DNA from: an uncultured Lachnospiraceae bacterium
GTDB taxonomy: Bacteria; Bacillota_A; Clostridia; Lachnospirales; Lachnospiraceae
Assembly: GCA_902780985.1 (NCBI GenBank)
Contig: CACZHN010000098.1
Location: 1 to 8,681 of the forward strand
Direction: 5' to 3'
Length of the DNA: 8,681 nucleotides
Position 1 is the stretch's first letter; each line of letters opens with the position of its first letter. Both the position numbers and the translations under genes were made by a program. A model generated the notes under the pieces. It made no database searches. It was not told the origin of the DNA and saw nothing but the letters and a program-made list of their open reading frames with translations. Positions 1 to 8,025 of this stretch are shown in pieces.

Positions 1-732
1 CGTCCTGTAGCAGGTCAGATAGAAGATCTTTTCAATGAAATACAGAAAGAGACTGCGCAGGGACATAAGGTGCTGGTAACAACCCTCACCAAGCGAATGG
101 CGGAGGAACTGACAGACTACCTCAGAGGACTGGATGTAAAGGTTAAGTATCTTCACTCGGATATAGATACCATGGAGCGTATGGAGATAGTAAGAGACCT
201 GAGACTGGGCGTCTTTGACGTGCTGGTGGGAATCAATCTCCTGAGAGAAGGTCTCGATATTCCGGAAATCACTCTGGTAGCTATTCTCGATGCGGATAAG
301 GAAGGATTCCTTCGTTCGGAAACATCCCTTATCCAGACCATCGGCCGTGCTGCGAGAAATGTTGACGGCCATGTTATCATGTATGCTGACAGCATCACGG
401 ATTCCATGCGTCACGCCATAGACGAGACCAACAGAAGACGTGAGATCCAGCAGAAGTACAATGACGAAAACGGCATAACGCCGCAGACCATACAGAAGGC
501 GGTAAGAGAACTTATCTCCACAAGCATCGAGAAGGAAGAGGGAAGAGCTTCCATGAAGGATCGTGTGGGTAAGGACCCTGACTTTATGAACAAGAAGGAA
601 CTGGGCAAGGAAATCGATCGTCTCACAAAAAAGATGAATCAGGCAGCAACCGAACTCAACTTCGAGCTGGCGGCTATGCTGCGTGACGAGCTTTTCGAAT
701 TGAAAGTTAAACTCAGAGATTACGATAAATAG
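1..732 (+). CDS. uvrB: UvrABC system protein B (excinuclease subunit B), C-terminal part
   Basis: The frame is open from base 1, so the gene begins upstream of the window; 243 residues of an expected ~660 are present. UvrB is the damage-verifying helicase-like subunit of bacterial nucleotide excision repair: UvrA loads it at lesions and it recruits UvrC for incision. Visible are the second RecA-like helicase domain, with [18 protein letters not shown], motif V ([14 protein letters not shown], about codons 77-90 of the fragment) and motif VI (QTIGRAARN, about codons 112-120), and a C-terminal UVR domain in the last ~40 residues ([16 protein letters not shown]), which contacts UvrC and UvrA. 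An internal GTG at 70 is not the start, since the homologous sequence [11 protein letters not shown] lies before it. It ends 18 bases before uvrA and is surely cotranscribed with it. Confidence 0.97.
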   Translation, partial: RPVAGQIEDLFNEIQKETAQGHKVLVTTLTKRMAEELTDYLRGLDVKVKYLHSDIDTMERMEIVRDLRLGVFDVLVGINLLREGLDIPEITLVAILDADKEGFLRSETSLIQTIGRAARNVDGHVIMYADSITDSMRHAIDETNRRREIQQKYNDENGITPQTIQKAVRELISTSIEKEEGRASMKDRVGKDPDFMNKKELGKEIDRLTKKMNQAATELNFELAAMLRDELFELKVKLRDYDK

Positions 733-750
733 ATAAACAGGAAATAAAAA

Positions 751-3579
751 ATGGCAGAATTAAAATACATTACCATAACAGGCGCCCGCGAGCATAACCT
801 GAAGAATGTCAACCTGAAGCTTCCGAGGAATAAGTTCCTTGTGTTTACAGGTCTGTCGGGATCGGGAAAATCATCGCTGGCATTTGATACGATCTACGCC
901 GAGGGACAGAGAAGATACATCGAGTCTCTTTCTTCCTATGCCAGAATGTTTCTGGGACAGGCAGATAAGCCGGACGTAGATAAGATAGAGGGTATGTCCC
1001 CGGCTATATCCATAGATCAGAAGTCCACCAACAGGAATCCTCGTTCCACTGTCGGAACGGTTACCGAGATATACGATTACCTGAGACTTCTCTATGCGAG
1101 AATAGGTGTTCCACACTGTCCTAAGTGCGGCAGACCGATCGAGAGACAGACTGTGGATCAGATAGTTGATTCCGTTATGACACTTCCGGAAAGGACCAAG
1201 TTCCAGATCCTTGCCCCTGTTGTAAAGGGACAAAAGGGTCGCCATGAGAAGCTTCTGGAAAGAGCCAAGAAGAACGGATATGTAAGAGTTATCGTGGATG
1301 GAGCCATGTATACTCTTGATGAAGAGATAAAGCTTGATAAGAACATCAAGCATACTATAGATATCGTAGTAGACCGACTGGTGATGAAGGATGGCATAGA
1401 GTCCAGACTTGCGGAGTCTCTCGAGACAGCCCTTCATCAGGCGGAAGGAACCGTAAAGGTTGAAGTTATCGACGGCGAGTCAAAGACTTATTCCGACAGC
1501 TTCTCCTGTCCGGACTGCGATATTTCCATAGATGAGATAGAACCTCGAAGCTTCTCCTTCAATAATCCTTTCGGTGCCTGCCCTGTATGTACGGGTATCG
1601 GATTTAAGAGAGAACTGGATGTGGATCTCATGATCCCGGATAAGACCAGATCTCTGAATGAAGGTGCCATTGCTGTTATGGGATGGATGAGCAGCGGTGA
1701 TACCAAGAGCTTCGGCCATGCGGTGCTGGCGGCACTTGCCGAAGAGTACGGCTTTTCACTGGATACGCCTTTCAAGGATCTTCCGGAGAAGGCTAAAGAC
1801 GTAATACTTAACGGAACCAAGGGTAAGAGTATAACCATTCATTATCAGAGTACCCGTTCCAGAAGAAATGTATTCCGTCATCCTTTCGAAGGCCTCATCG
1901 CTAACGTTCAGGAAAGATATAAGTATTCGGGCTCCGAGGATGCAAAGAGCGAGTACGAGTCTTACATGACATTTACTCCGTGCGAGGCCTGCGGCGGTAA
2001 GAGACTTAAGCCGTCTTCGCTGGCAGTTACCATCGGAGATAAGAATATATATGACGTAACGGAAATGCCTGTGGATCAGATGTCCGAGTACATCAACTCA
2101 CTGGAACTTACCGAGAGACAGCAGATCATTGGTAAGGACATCCTCAAGGAGATCAAGGCAAGACTCAGCTTCATGATAGATGTAGGACTGAGTTATCTTA
2201 CTCTGAGCCGTGCCACATCATCACTTTCGGGAGGCGAGGCACAGCGTATCAGACTGGCAACCCAGATAGGATCCGGACTTGTAGGCGTTACGTACATTCT
2301 GGATGAGCCGTCCATCGGACTTCATCAGAGAGATAACGACAAACTGATAGCATCCCTTAAGAGACTTCAGTCTCTGGGTAATACACTTATCGTGGTTGAG
2401 CATGATGAAGAGACCATGCGTGCTGCGGATATGGTTATAGATATCGGACCGGGAGCGGGAGTCCACGGTGGTGAAGTTGTGGCACAGGGAACAGCTGCGG
2501 AGCTTATGAAATGCAAGCGTTCCATCACGGGAAAGTACCTTTCGGGAGAACTTACCATACCTGTTCCTGAGACCAGAAGAGAGCCTAACGGCTGGATAAC
2601 CATCAAGGGAGCAAGAGAGAATAACCTGAAGAATATCGACGTAAAGATCCCAAGAGGAGTATTCACTGTCGTAACCGGAGTTTCGGGTTCGGGAAAGAGT
2701 TCCCTAGTAAATGAAGTCCTGAAGAAGAGACTTCTGAGAGACCTGAACCGTGCACGTATCAAACCGGGCAAGCATGACGATATAGAGAATTACCGTGACC
2801 TGGATAAGGTCATAGATATAGACCAGTCACCGATAGGACGTTCGCCGAGATCCAATCCGGCAACCTATACGGGAGTATTCGATCAGATAAGAGGACTCTT
2901 TGCGGAGACAAGAGATGCCAAGACCATGGGCTACACAAAGGGACGTTTTTCATTTAACGTTTCCGGCGGACGATGCGAAGCCTGCAAGGGTGACGGTATC
3001 ATAAAGATCGAGATGCATTTCCTTCCGGATATCTATGTTCCTTGCGAAGTCTGCGGTGGAAAGAGATATAACAGAGAAACTCTGGATGTTAAGTACAAGG
3101 GCAAGAGCATATACGACGTACTGGATATGACGGTAGACGAAGCCTGCGAGTTCTTCGAGAATGTACCGTCGATACTGAGAAAGATCGCGACCCTTCGCGA
3201 CGTAGGTCTGGGATATATCAAGCTGGGACAGCCGTCCACAACTCTTTCGGGTGGTGAGGCACAGCGTATCAAGCTTGCCAGCGAGCTTTCGAGACGTAGT
3301 ACCGGTAATACAATTTACATTCTGGATGAGCCGACTACGGGATTGCATTTCGACGATGTTAAAAAGCTGCTTCAGATCCTTCAGAAATTTGCTGACGGAG
3401 GCAACACGGTTGTTGTCATCGAGCACAACATGGATGTGATTAAGCAGGCTGATTATATCATCGATATGGGACCTGAAGGAGGTATCGGAGGAGGTACTGT
3501 AGTAACTCAGGGAACACCTGAGGATGTAGCAAAATGCCGAAAATCCTATACCGGAAAGTACCTAAAAAAGTACATTTAA
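751..3579 (+). CDS. uvrA: UvrABC system protein A (excinuclease ABC subunit A)
   Basis: UvrA is the DNA-damage-recognising ATPase of nucleotide excision repair; a dimer scans DNA and hands lesions to UvrB. The 942 residues match the usual family length. Both ABC modules are intact: Walker [10 protein letters not shown] at residues 34-42 and GVSGSGKS at 643-650; signature LSGGEAQR at 492-499 and 832-839, followed by [11 protein letters not shown] and [11 protein letters not shown]alker B/D-loop segments. Both zinc modules keep their cysteines, C253/C256 with C277/C280 and C742/C745 with C765/C768; a further CPKC (123-126) and CEAC are also present. The ATG has AGGA at 739-742, eight bases upstream. 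It follows uvrB by 18 bases and is ended by a strong terminator, so uvrBA forms the end of a repair operon. Nothing looks broken. Confidence 0.99.
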   Translation: MAELKYITITGAREHNLKNVNLKLPRNKFLVFTGLSGSGKSSLAFDTIYAEGQRRYIESLSSYARMFLGQADKPDVDKIEGMSPAISIDQKSTNRNPRSTVGTVTEIYDYLRLLYARIGVPHCPKCGRPIERQTVDQIVDSVMTLPERTKFQILAPVVKGQKGRHEKLLERAKKNGYVRVIVDGAMYTLDEEIKLDKNIKHTIDIVVDRLVMKDGIESRLAESLETALHQAEGTVKVEVIDGESKTYSDSFSCPDCDISIDEIEPRSFSFNNPFGACPVCTGIGFKRELDVDLMIPDKTRSLNEGAIAVMGWMSSGDTKSFGHAVLAALAEEYGFSLDTPFKDLPEKAKDVILNGTKGKSITIHYQSTRSRRNVFRHPFEGLIANVQERYKYSGSEDAKSEYESYMTFTPCEACGGKRLKPSSLAVTIGDKNIYDVTEMPVDQMSEYINSLELTERQQIIGKDILKEIKARLSFMIDVGLSYLTLSRATSSLSGGEAQRIRLATQIGSGLVGVTYILDEPSIGLHQRDNDKLIASLKRLQSLGNTLIVVEHDEETMRAADMVIDIGPGAGVHGGEVVAQGTAAELMKCKRSITGKYLSGELTIPVPETRREPNGWITIKGARENNLKNIDVKIPRGVFTVVTGVSGSGKSSLVNEVLKKRLLRDLNRARIKPGKHDDIENYRDLDKVIDIDQSPIGRSPRSNPATYTGVFDQIRGLFAETRDAKTMGYTKGRFSFNVSGGRCEACKGDGIIKIEMHFLPDIYVPCEVCGGKRYNRETLDVKYKGKSIYDVLDMTVDEACEFFENVPSILRKIATLRDVGLGYIKLGQPSTTLSGGEAQRIKLASELSRRSTGNTIYILDEPTTGLHFDDVKKLLQILQKFADGGNTVVVIEHNMDVIKQADYIIDMGPEGGIGGGTVVTQGTPEDVAKCRKSYTGKYLKKYI

Positions 3580-3641
3580 CGAATGTTCACAAATTGTTCA
3601 AAAAGCATCGCAATAAATGTGAAATAAATAGCAATAAATTG

Positions 3642-3695
3642 AAAGCACTTTAAAACGGATAGTGTTAAGATGACCCCGTTTTGAAGTGCTTTTTT
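3642..3695 (+). terminator. Intrinsic terminator of the uvrBA operon
   Basis: The left arm 3642-3658 (AAAGCACTTTAAAACGG) pairs with the right arm 3676-3692, with one G-U wobble, around a 17-base loop. A run of six T's (3690-3695) overlaps the end of the right arm. It lies 62 bases after the uvrA stop, facing the same way. Confidence 0.88.
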
Positions 3696-3728
3696 GATTT
3701 CGGAACATCACACACACACTATTTAAAT

Positions 3729-3757
3729 TTGTAACGCATACACTATTAATCTATTAA
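3729..3757 (+). promoter_or_regulatory. Possible sigma-A promoter of pgaC-pgaD
   Basis: TTGTAA (3729-3734) and TATTAA (3752-3757) are separated by 17 bases. A perfect TATAAT also occurs at 3762-3767, but it has no good -35 box at the right distance (TACACT) and would start transcription almost on the ribosome binding site. Position after the uvrA terminator supports a promoter somewhere here; the exact boxes are uncertain. Confidence 0.45.
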
Positions 3758-3785
3758 CCTTTATAATTGAATAACGGAGAGAATC

Positions 3786-5012
3786 ATGAACATCACTATG
3801 AAAGCCATCGAGCTTTTTGTTTTTTGGTATCCGGCAATCATGTCTGCCATGTGGATAGCGGGAGGCATTATTTTCTATGCATGTAATGAAAGGAAGAAGG
3901 CCCTGCCGCTTTACGAAACGCCTTTCGTTTCGGTACTTGTTCCATGTTATAACGAAGAAGATACAATTGAAAATACATTGAAGCAGCTTTCTGCTCTGGA
4001 ATATCCGGACTATGAGATCATAGTCATAAATGACGGATCTTCCGACAGAACTTCTGAGATAGTAAGGAGTATAGCCGATAAGTATCCTCGTATGAGATTC
4101 ATCGATCTCAAGGAGAACTGCGGAAAGGCCAACGCTCTTTATCTGGGTCTTATAGCCGCTAAGGGTGAGATACTTATGGGAGTCGATTCCGATTCTTATA
4201 TCATGCCTGACGCGCTCAACTATATGGTTCCGCATTTCACCAACAGATTCAACGGTGAGAGAGTCGGAGCGGTTACGGGTAATCCGAGAGTCCGCAACAG
4301 AAGTTCGCTTCTGGCTAAGATCCAGCTTTGCGAATACGCAAGCATCATAAGCCTGATAAAGAGAACCCAAAGAATCTGGGGCAAGGTCATGACCGTATCC
4401 GGAGTTGTGGTAGCTTTCAGAAAGAGAGCTCTTATGGATGCGGAGCTTTGGGACCGCGATATGATCACCGAGGATATCGGTGTAACCTGGAAGCTTGAGA
4501 AAAAGTTCTGGGATGTAAGATACGAGCCGAGAGCACTCTGCATGATGCTGGTTCCGGAAACAGTGAAGGGACTTGCAAAGCAGCGTGGAAGATGGGCTTC
4601 CGGCGGTATGGAAATTCTTCGAAGACATTTCAACATATTCAAAACCTGGAAGGAAAGAAGACTCGTTCCGGTATACATGGAGCAGATATGCTCGATCCTG
4701 TGGTCGCTCTGCTGGCTTCTTATGCTTATCATCATTCTGTTTCACCTTTTTACAGACCACACATATATACAGCTTCCTTATCTTTGGAAGAGCCTGTTCC
4801 TGTCGTCAATCTGTCTGCTGCAGTTTTTCGTAGCAATGGTATTGGACAAGAAGTATGACCCGAAACTCCTGAGACACAGTATAGTAGCGATATGGTACCC
4901 GTTCGTATATTGGTACATAAATGCGATTATAGTTATAAAGGCACTGCCTACGCTTTTTAAGAAGAATAACAAACTTGCCACCTGGCACAGCCCCGACAGA
5001 GGTATTCAGTAA
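3786..5012 (+). CDS. pgaC: Poly-beta-1,6-N-acetylglucosamine synthase, PgaC/IcaA type (GT2 family)
   Basis: This is a membrane family-2 glycosyltransferase that polymerises UDP-GlcNAc into poly-beta-1,6-GlcNAc and helps export it. The 408 residues are close to the length of PgaC and IcaA. A first membrane helix spans about residues 8-32. The cytosolic GT-A domain carries PCYNEE (53-58), NDGS (82-85), the metal-binding DSD (134-136), TED with the catalytic Asp (228-230) and QRGRW (266-270); three or more helices follow from about 300 to 390. Segments such as VGAVTGNPRVR, IKRTQRIWG, YEPRALC and the C-terminal SPDRGI closely resemble E. coli PgaC as I know it, more than cellulose or hyaluronan synthases. 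The ATG has GGAG at 3776-3779; Met5 is an alternative start. A pgaD-like gene follows after 26 bases. By analogy with E. coli, activity may need cyclic di-GMP; that is inference. Confidence 0.93.
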   Translation: MNITMKAIELFVFWYPAIMSAMWIAGGIIFYACNERKKALPLYETPFVSVLVPCYNEEDTIENTLKQLSALEYPDYEIIVINDGSSDRTSEIVRSIADKYPRMRFIDLKENCGKANALYLGLIAAKGEILMGVDSDSYIMPDALNYMVPHFTNRFNGERVGAVTGNPRVRNRSSLLAKIQLCEYASIISLIKRTQRIWGKVMTVSGVVVAFRKRALMDAELWDRDMITEDIGVTWKLEKKFWDVRYEPRALCMMLVPETVKGLAKQRGRWASGGMEILRRHFNIFKTWKERRLVPVYMEQICSILWSLCWLLMLIIILFHLFTDHTYIQLPYLWKSLFLSSICLLQFFVAMVLDKKYDPKLLRHSIVAIWYPFVYWYINAIIVIKALPTLFKKNNKLATWHSPDRGIQ

Positions 5013-5038
5013 AGAGGTTACAAAAAAGAGGAAATCTT

Positions 5039-5539
5039 ATGTTTAATCAAAACAACGGAAATGATTCTCTCCCTCAGAAGGCCTACTATGATATTAACGA
5101 ACATTTGATTGTGGGAAAGCAGAAAAAATGGAAGAAGGTTATTGAGTGGTTTTTCACCATTCTCGGATGGCTGATCATGTTTTCGTATATCAGTTATGTG
5201 ATCTACGGAAATATGGCCGTAAAGCACGGATGGAAGCTCTTTGAGTTTACCATCTACAACAGAGCTATGCTGGAAGAAGTAAATAAGTATTATGTGATCC
5301 TTTTCGTAGTACTGATGGCGGGATTTGTGGTATTTACTCTCTGGAAGATCTATAACCGTCACAAGTTCGGAAAATATCACAGAAGAGAGTTCAGACCTAA
5401 GGTTTCCAAAGAGGAACTGATGGAACGCTTTCAGCTGGATGCCGAGACTATAGAGCGTTTTCAGAATGATAAGATCATAACACTGGAACGCAACATTATT
5501 CCCGAGGAATTGGGAAGAGGCAAGGAAACACGTGGTTGA
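5039..5539 (+). CDS. pgaD: PgaD-like small membrane partner of the poly-GlcNAc synthase
   Basis: A 166-residue protein with a polar N-terminus, a first membrane helix at about 35-57, a second at about 84-104, and a charged cytosolic tail. The stretch after helix 2 (LWKIYNRHKFGKYHRR, then EELMERFQLDAETIERFQ) lines up in kind and position with E. coli PgaD (VWALYNKLRFQK and its tail), which forms the active synthase with PgaC and shares cyclic di-GMP binding with it. It is about 30 residues longer than the E. coli protein, mainly at the N-terminus. Staphylococcal IcaD is shorter and lacks such a tail, so PgaD fits better. GAGGA at 5028-5032 lies six bases before the ATG. It directly follows pgaC; the pair form one transcription unit. 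Its stop codon sits in the -35 box of the fruK promoter. Confidence 0.85.
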   Translation: MFNQNNGNDSLPQKAYYDINEHLIVGKQKKWKKVIEWFFTILGWLIMFSYISYVIYGNMAVKHGWKLFEFTIYNRAMLEEVNKYYVILFVVLMAGFVVFTLWKIYNRHKFGKYHRREFRPKVSKEELMERFQLDAETIERFQNDKIITLERNIIPEELGRGKETRG

Positions 5540-5564
5540 TTGTGAACGTGTTTGACTGTATAAT
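5536..5564 (+). promoter_or_regulatory. Sigma-A promoter of the fruK operon
   Basis: TTGATT (5536-5541) and a perfect TATAAT (5559-5564) are separated by 17 bases. The -35 box overlaps the pgaD stop codon. No terminator separates pgaD from fruK, so readthrough from pgaCD is also possible. The GTG start of fruK is 27 bases after the -10 box. Confidence 0.8.
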
Positions 5565-5569
5565 TCACA
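5536..5569. promoter_or_regulatory. Candidate operator around the fruK promoter
   Basis: An inverted repeat TGTGAA (5541-5546) / TTCACA (5564-5569) brackets the spacer and touches the -10 box. A direct repeat TTGATTGT (5536-5543) / TTGACTGT (5552-5559) overlies it. Such repeats could bind the DeoR-type regulator coded two genes downstream; this is inferred from position only. Confidence 0.4.
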
Positions 5570-5576
5570 TTAAGTC

Positions 5577-5584
5577 AGAGGAGG
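5577..5584 (+). promoter_or_regulatory. Strong ribosome binding site that fixes the GTG start of fruK
   Basis: AGAGGAGG lies seven bases before GTG at 5592. No ATG is available in this frame near the conserved N-terminus (VYTVTFNPSLDY), so GTG is the start. Confidence 0.85.
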
Positions 5585-5591
5585 CTAAACA

Positions 5592-6494
5592 GTGGTATAT
5601 ACAGTTACATTTAACCCGTCACTGGATTACATAGTTACGGTTAATAAATTTAAATTGGGAATGACGAACCGGACCGCGTCGGAGCTTATGCTGCCGGGCG
5701 GAAAAGGTCTTAATGTATCCACGGTACTGTCCAATCTGGGAGTGGACAATACCGCGGTTTACTATTCTTCGGGCTGTATCGGCGATGAGATCACGAGAAG
5801 GCTTCAGGAGACAGGCGTAAATGCCGACGAGATAAAACTCGCTTCGGGATGTTCGAGAATAAATGTAAAGCTTAGCTCCATTGAAGGAACGGAAATAAAC
5901 GGAGCGGGCCCCGATATATCAAAAGAGGATCTGGATACCCTATTCGAAAAGCTGGATAAAATTCAGGAAGGCGACTATCTGGTACTTGCCGGAAGCATAC
6001 CGCCGTCCATTCCGGATTCCATTTACAGCGACATCATGCAGAGACTTGAGGGAAGAGGCGTAAGGATCGTTGTTGATGCAACGAAGGATCTGCTTTTAAA
6101 TGTATTGCAGTATCATCCTTTCCTTATAAAACCGAATAACGACGAGCTGGGAGATCTTTTCGGTGTAAGGCTGACTTCCAGAGAAGGCGTTGTACCGTTT
6201 GCTCAGAAGCTTCTGGAGCAGGGCGCGCAGAATGTTCTCGTATCTCTGGCAGGAGACGGAGCGGTACTCGTAAGTTCAAACGGTGAAGTCATCATGAGCG
6301 AAGCACCTAAGGGTAAACTGGTGAACGGCGTCGGAGCCGGCGACTCCATGGTTGCGGGATTTCTGGCAGGCTACATGGAAAGCAAAGACCTGAACCACGC
6401 ATTTAAGATGGGACTCTGTGCCGGATCGGCAAGTGCATATTCGGATCACCTTGCCAGGAAGGAAGAGATAGAAGCACTGTATAAGACCCTTTAG
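5592..6494 (+). CDS. fruK: 1-phosphofructokinase (PfkB/ribokinase family)
   Basis: The enzyme phosphorylates fructose-1-phosphate, the product of fructose PTS uptake, to fructose-1,6-bisphosphate in the cytosol. Its 300 residues fit the family. Visible are the substrate-side NPSLDY (8-13), PfkB signature 1 GGKGLNVS (36-43), LAGSIPPSIP (132-141), KPNNDEL (180-186), the nucleotide-site SLAGDGA (218-224) and signature 2 with GVGAGDSMVAG (246-256), in which Asp251 is the catalytic base. The closely related tagatose-6-phosphate kinase LacC looks similar, but the adjacent DeoR regulator favours FruK. The regulator gene follows after 16 bases, so they share a transcript. The fructose PTS permease gene fruA, often in the same operon, is not in the window. 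Confidence 0.9.
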   Translation: MVYTVTFNPSLDYIVTVNKFKLGMTNRTASELMLPGGKGLNVSTVLSNLGVDNTAVYYSSGCIGDEITRRLQETGVNADEIKLASGCSRINVKLSSIEGTEINGAGPDISKEDLDTLFEKLDKIQEGDYLVLAGSIPPSIPDSIYSDIMQRLEGRGVRIVVDATKDLLLNVLQYHPFLIKPNNDELGDLFGVRLTSREGVVPFAQKLLEQGAQNVLVSLAGDGAVLVSSNGEVIMSEAPKGKLVNGVGAGDSMVAGFLAGYMESKDLNHAFKMGLCAGSASAYSDHLARKEEIEALYKTL

Positions 6495-6510
6495 TTCGGA
6501 GGATATCCTT

Positions 6511-7263
6511 ATGCTGACCGAAGAGCGAAAAAACGAAATTCTGAATATAGTAAATGAGCGAAAGAGCATCACGGTACAGGAACTGAGGGACATCATGAAT
6601 GTTTCCGAGTCCACTGTCAGAAGAGATATCACTGCACTTGGTAAAGAAGGAAAACTGATAAAAGTTTTCGGCGGAGCTGTGGCGCTGGATGATCCTGCTG
6701 CCCGTACGGATATCACTGTGCTCATGAAAGAATCCATTAACAGAGCCGAGAAGCTTACCATAGCAAGATATGCGGCGGCTCTTATCAGGCCGGGAGACTG
6801 TGTCTACCTGGATGCGGGTTCCACTACGGAATATATGATCGGATTCATAACAGAGAAGAATGCCACTTATGTGACAAACTCCGTATCCCATGCGCAGAAT
6901 CTGATGAGTAAGGGACTGAAGACGCTTCTTGTGGGCGGAGAGCTGAAAGAAGATCTGAATGTGGTGATCGGTGCGGATGCGGTGCTTCATATCCAGAAGT
7001 ATCATTTCTCCAAGGGCTTCTTCGGAACCGAGGGTGTGGATTTCAGAATGGGATTCACCGCGGCGGACGTGAGAGAGGCTCTGATAAAGAGAGTTGCGAT
7101 CCAGAACACGGAATCCGGTGAGCGTTATGTGCTGGCGGATCACGAGAAGTTCGGACAGACCAGTACGGTTTCTTTCTCGGATTTCATGGGAACTATAGTT
7201 CTTACCGATAAGTATCCGGGAGAGTCTTACAGTAAGAAGATGGACATAAAGGTTGTGCAGTAA
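6511..7263 (+). CDS. fruR: DeoR-family transcriptional regulator, probable fructose operon repressor
   Basis: A 250-residue cytosolic repressor with the classic DeoR layout. The N-terminal winged helix-turn-helix (about 6-57) includes SITVQELRDIMNVSESTVRR (19-38) and the family's GG at 54-55. The C-terminal sugar-phosphate sensor domain (about 75-232) shows the phosphate-binding DAGSTT (101-106), TNS (122-124), VGGE (141-144) and ADHEKFGQ (209-216). The partner fruK makes fructose-1-phosphate the likely inducer, which is inference. In many Gram-positive bacteria the order is fruR-fruK-fruA; here the kinase comes first. GGAGG (6498-6502) lies eight bases before the ATG. Its TAA overlaps the ATG of the next gene. 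The regulator would control its own operon through the fruK promoter. Confidence 0.88.
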   Translation: MLTEERKNEILNIVNERKSITVQELRDIMNVSESTVRRDITALGKEGKLIKVFGGAVALDDPAARTDITVLMKESINRAEKLTIARYAAALIRPGDCVYLDAGSTTEYMIGFITEKNATYVTNSVSHAQNLMSKGLKTLLVGGELKEDLNVVIGADAVLHIQKYHFSKGFFGTEGVDFRMGFTAADVREALIKRVAIQNTESGERYVLADHEKFGQTSTVSFSDFMGTIVLTDKYPGESYSKKMDIKVVQ

Positions 7264-7988
7264 TGAGGTTAAATGTATATCTTGCCAAGATCAATAAAGA
7301 GGATATGACCGCAAGAGAAGATGAGCTTGTGGGAAAAGTTTCTTCTTGGAGAAGAGAGAAAATCCTCAAGATGAAGAATCCATCGGTAAGAGCGGAATCT
7401 CTCGCGGCGGGAATGGTACTCAGATATGCATTGGAGCATGAACTTGCCGAAAAGTTGAATACGGAAGTAACCTTTGAATATGATATAGAAGAAGGCGTTC
7501 AGGGTAAGCCTTTCATAAAGGAACTGAGATGCTTTGATAAAAGCAGCGGTGAGGCGTTGGATGCACCTGCTCTGGAATTCAACATTTCCCATTCGGGGAA
7601 ATATGTTGCAGCGGTTGCAGGTAAAGGACCGCTGGGGCTGGATGTTGAGACTAAGAGTGATAAGGACCTGAAGGTCACGAAAAGAATGTTTTCGGAACCT
7701 GAGAAGGAAAGAGTTATCGGAGCCAAAGACCCGGACAGTGAATTCAGAACTGTTTGGACAGAGAAGGAAGCATATCTTAAGTGTACCGGAGAAGGAATAT
7801 CCGTTTCGCTGAAAAGCTTTTACAAAAACGAAGATACGGCCGAGGTTATGAGAGATAATTCGGGAGAATTCGCGGGCACGGGATACTATGTATATACCGT
7901 AAAACCGGGAGAAGATACCCTTAGTTTGGCAGTTTGTTCAAAAGATAAAAATATTACACTTGACATTATTAATGTAATTGACTTATAA
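7263..7988 (+). CDS. 4'-phosphopantetheinyl transferase, Sfp type
   Basis: The enzyme moves phosphopantetheine from coenzyme A to a serine of carrier proteins (acyl, peptidyl or aryl), turning apo into holo forms. The 241 residues match the Sfp group, not the shorter AcpS. Visible are GKPF (81-84), EFNISHSG (105-112), the magnesium-binding GLDVE (125-129, Asp127 and Glu129) and WTEKEAYLKCTGEG (165-178), which holds the third acidic residue and the conserved Lys. The ATG overlaps the regulator stop as TAATG, with AAAGG at 7248-7252, so translation is coupled. No carrier-protein, NRPS or PKS gene is in the window, so its target is unknown; with no acpS seen it could also serve fatty acid synthesis. 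Its last codons contain the tRNA promoter, and no terminator follows. Confidence 0.92.
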   Translation: MRLNVYLAKINKEDMTAREDELVGKVSSWRREKILKMKNPSVRAESLAAGMVLRYALEHELAEKLNTEVTFEYDIEEGVQGKPFIKELRCFDKSSGEALDAPALEFNISHSGKYVAAVAGKGPLGLDVETKSDKDLKVTKRMFSEPEKERVIGAKDPDSEFRTVWTEKEAYLKCTGEGISVSLKSFYKNEDTAEVMRDNSGEFAGTGYYVYTVKPGEDTLSLAVCSKDKNITLDIINVIDL

Positions 7989-7989
7989 T
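7960..7989 (+). promoter_or_regulatory. Consensus sigma-A promoter of tRNA-Arg
   Basis: TTGACA (7960-7965) and TATAAT (7984-7989) are both perfect, with an 18-base spacer. The whole promoter lies in the end of the transferase gene, and that gene's TAA stop (7986-7988) is part of the -10 box. The bases up to the expected start point near 7996 are GC-rich (GTCGCG), as in many stable-RNA promoters. Confidence 0.9.
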
Positions 7990-8004
7990 AAGTCGCGTTG
8001 TAAG

Positions 8005-8021
8005 AAATCCGTTACGGATTT
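8005..8021 (+). repeat. Palindrome in the tRNA 5' leader
   Basis: AAATCCGT (8005-8012) and ACGGATTT (8014-8021) are perfect reverse complements around one base, giving a short hairpin four bases before the mature tRNA. There is no T-run after it, so it is not a terminator; it may help 5' processing. Confidence 0.6.
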
Positions 8022-8025
8022 ATAT

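Larger units (their letters stand above)
3580..3785. other. uvrA-pgaC intergenic region
   Basis: These 206 bases hold no gene. They contain AT-rich sequence with short repeats (TGTTCA at 3584 and 3595; GCAATAAAT at 3610 and 3631), the uvrA terminator, a short CA run (3709-3719) and a probable promoter for the polysaccharide genes. I see no conserved riboswitch fold here. Confidence 0.6.

Noticed and set aside
871..1437. Minus-strand open frames of up to 188 codons within uvrA
   Set aside because: Same cause: antisense shadow of a highly conserved gene, with no family resemblance.
3709..3719. CA dinucleotide run as a phase-variation tract
   Set aside because: Only about five and a half units, upstream of the promoter boxes and outside any reading frame.
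3580..3785. Cyclic di-GMP riboswitch ahead of pgaC
   Set aside because: The space after the likely promoter is under 30 bases and the only strong structure is the uvrA terminator.
3723..4760. A 345-codon open frame on the minus strand across pgaC
   Set aside because: It is a shadow of the pgaC frame caused by codon bias; it has no recognisable domain, and the plus strand gene has all the glycosyltransferase motifs.
5541..5569. CRP/FNR-like site (TGTGA...TCACA) at the fruK promoter
   Set aside because: The arms are 17 bases apart, not six, so it does not fit a CRP-type site; it is kept only as a candidate operator for the DeoR-type protein.
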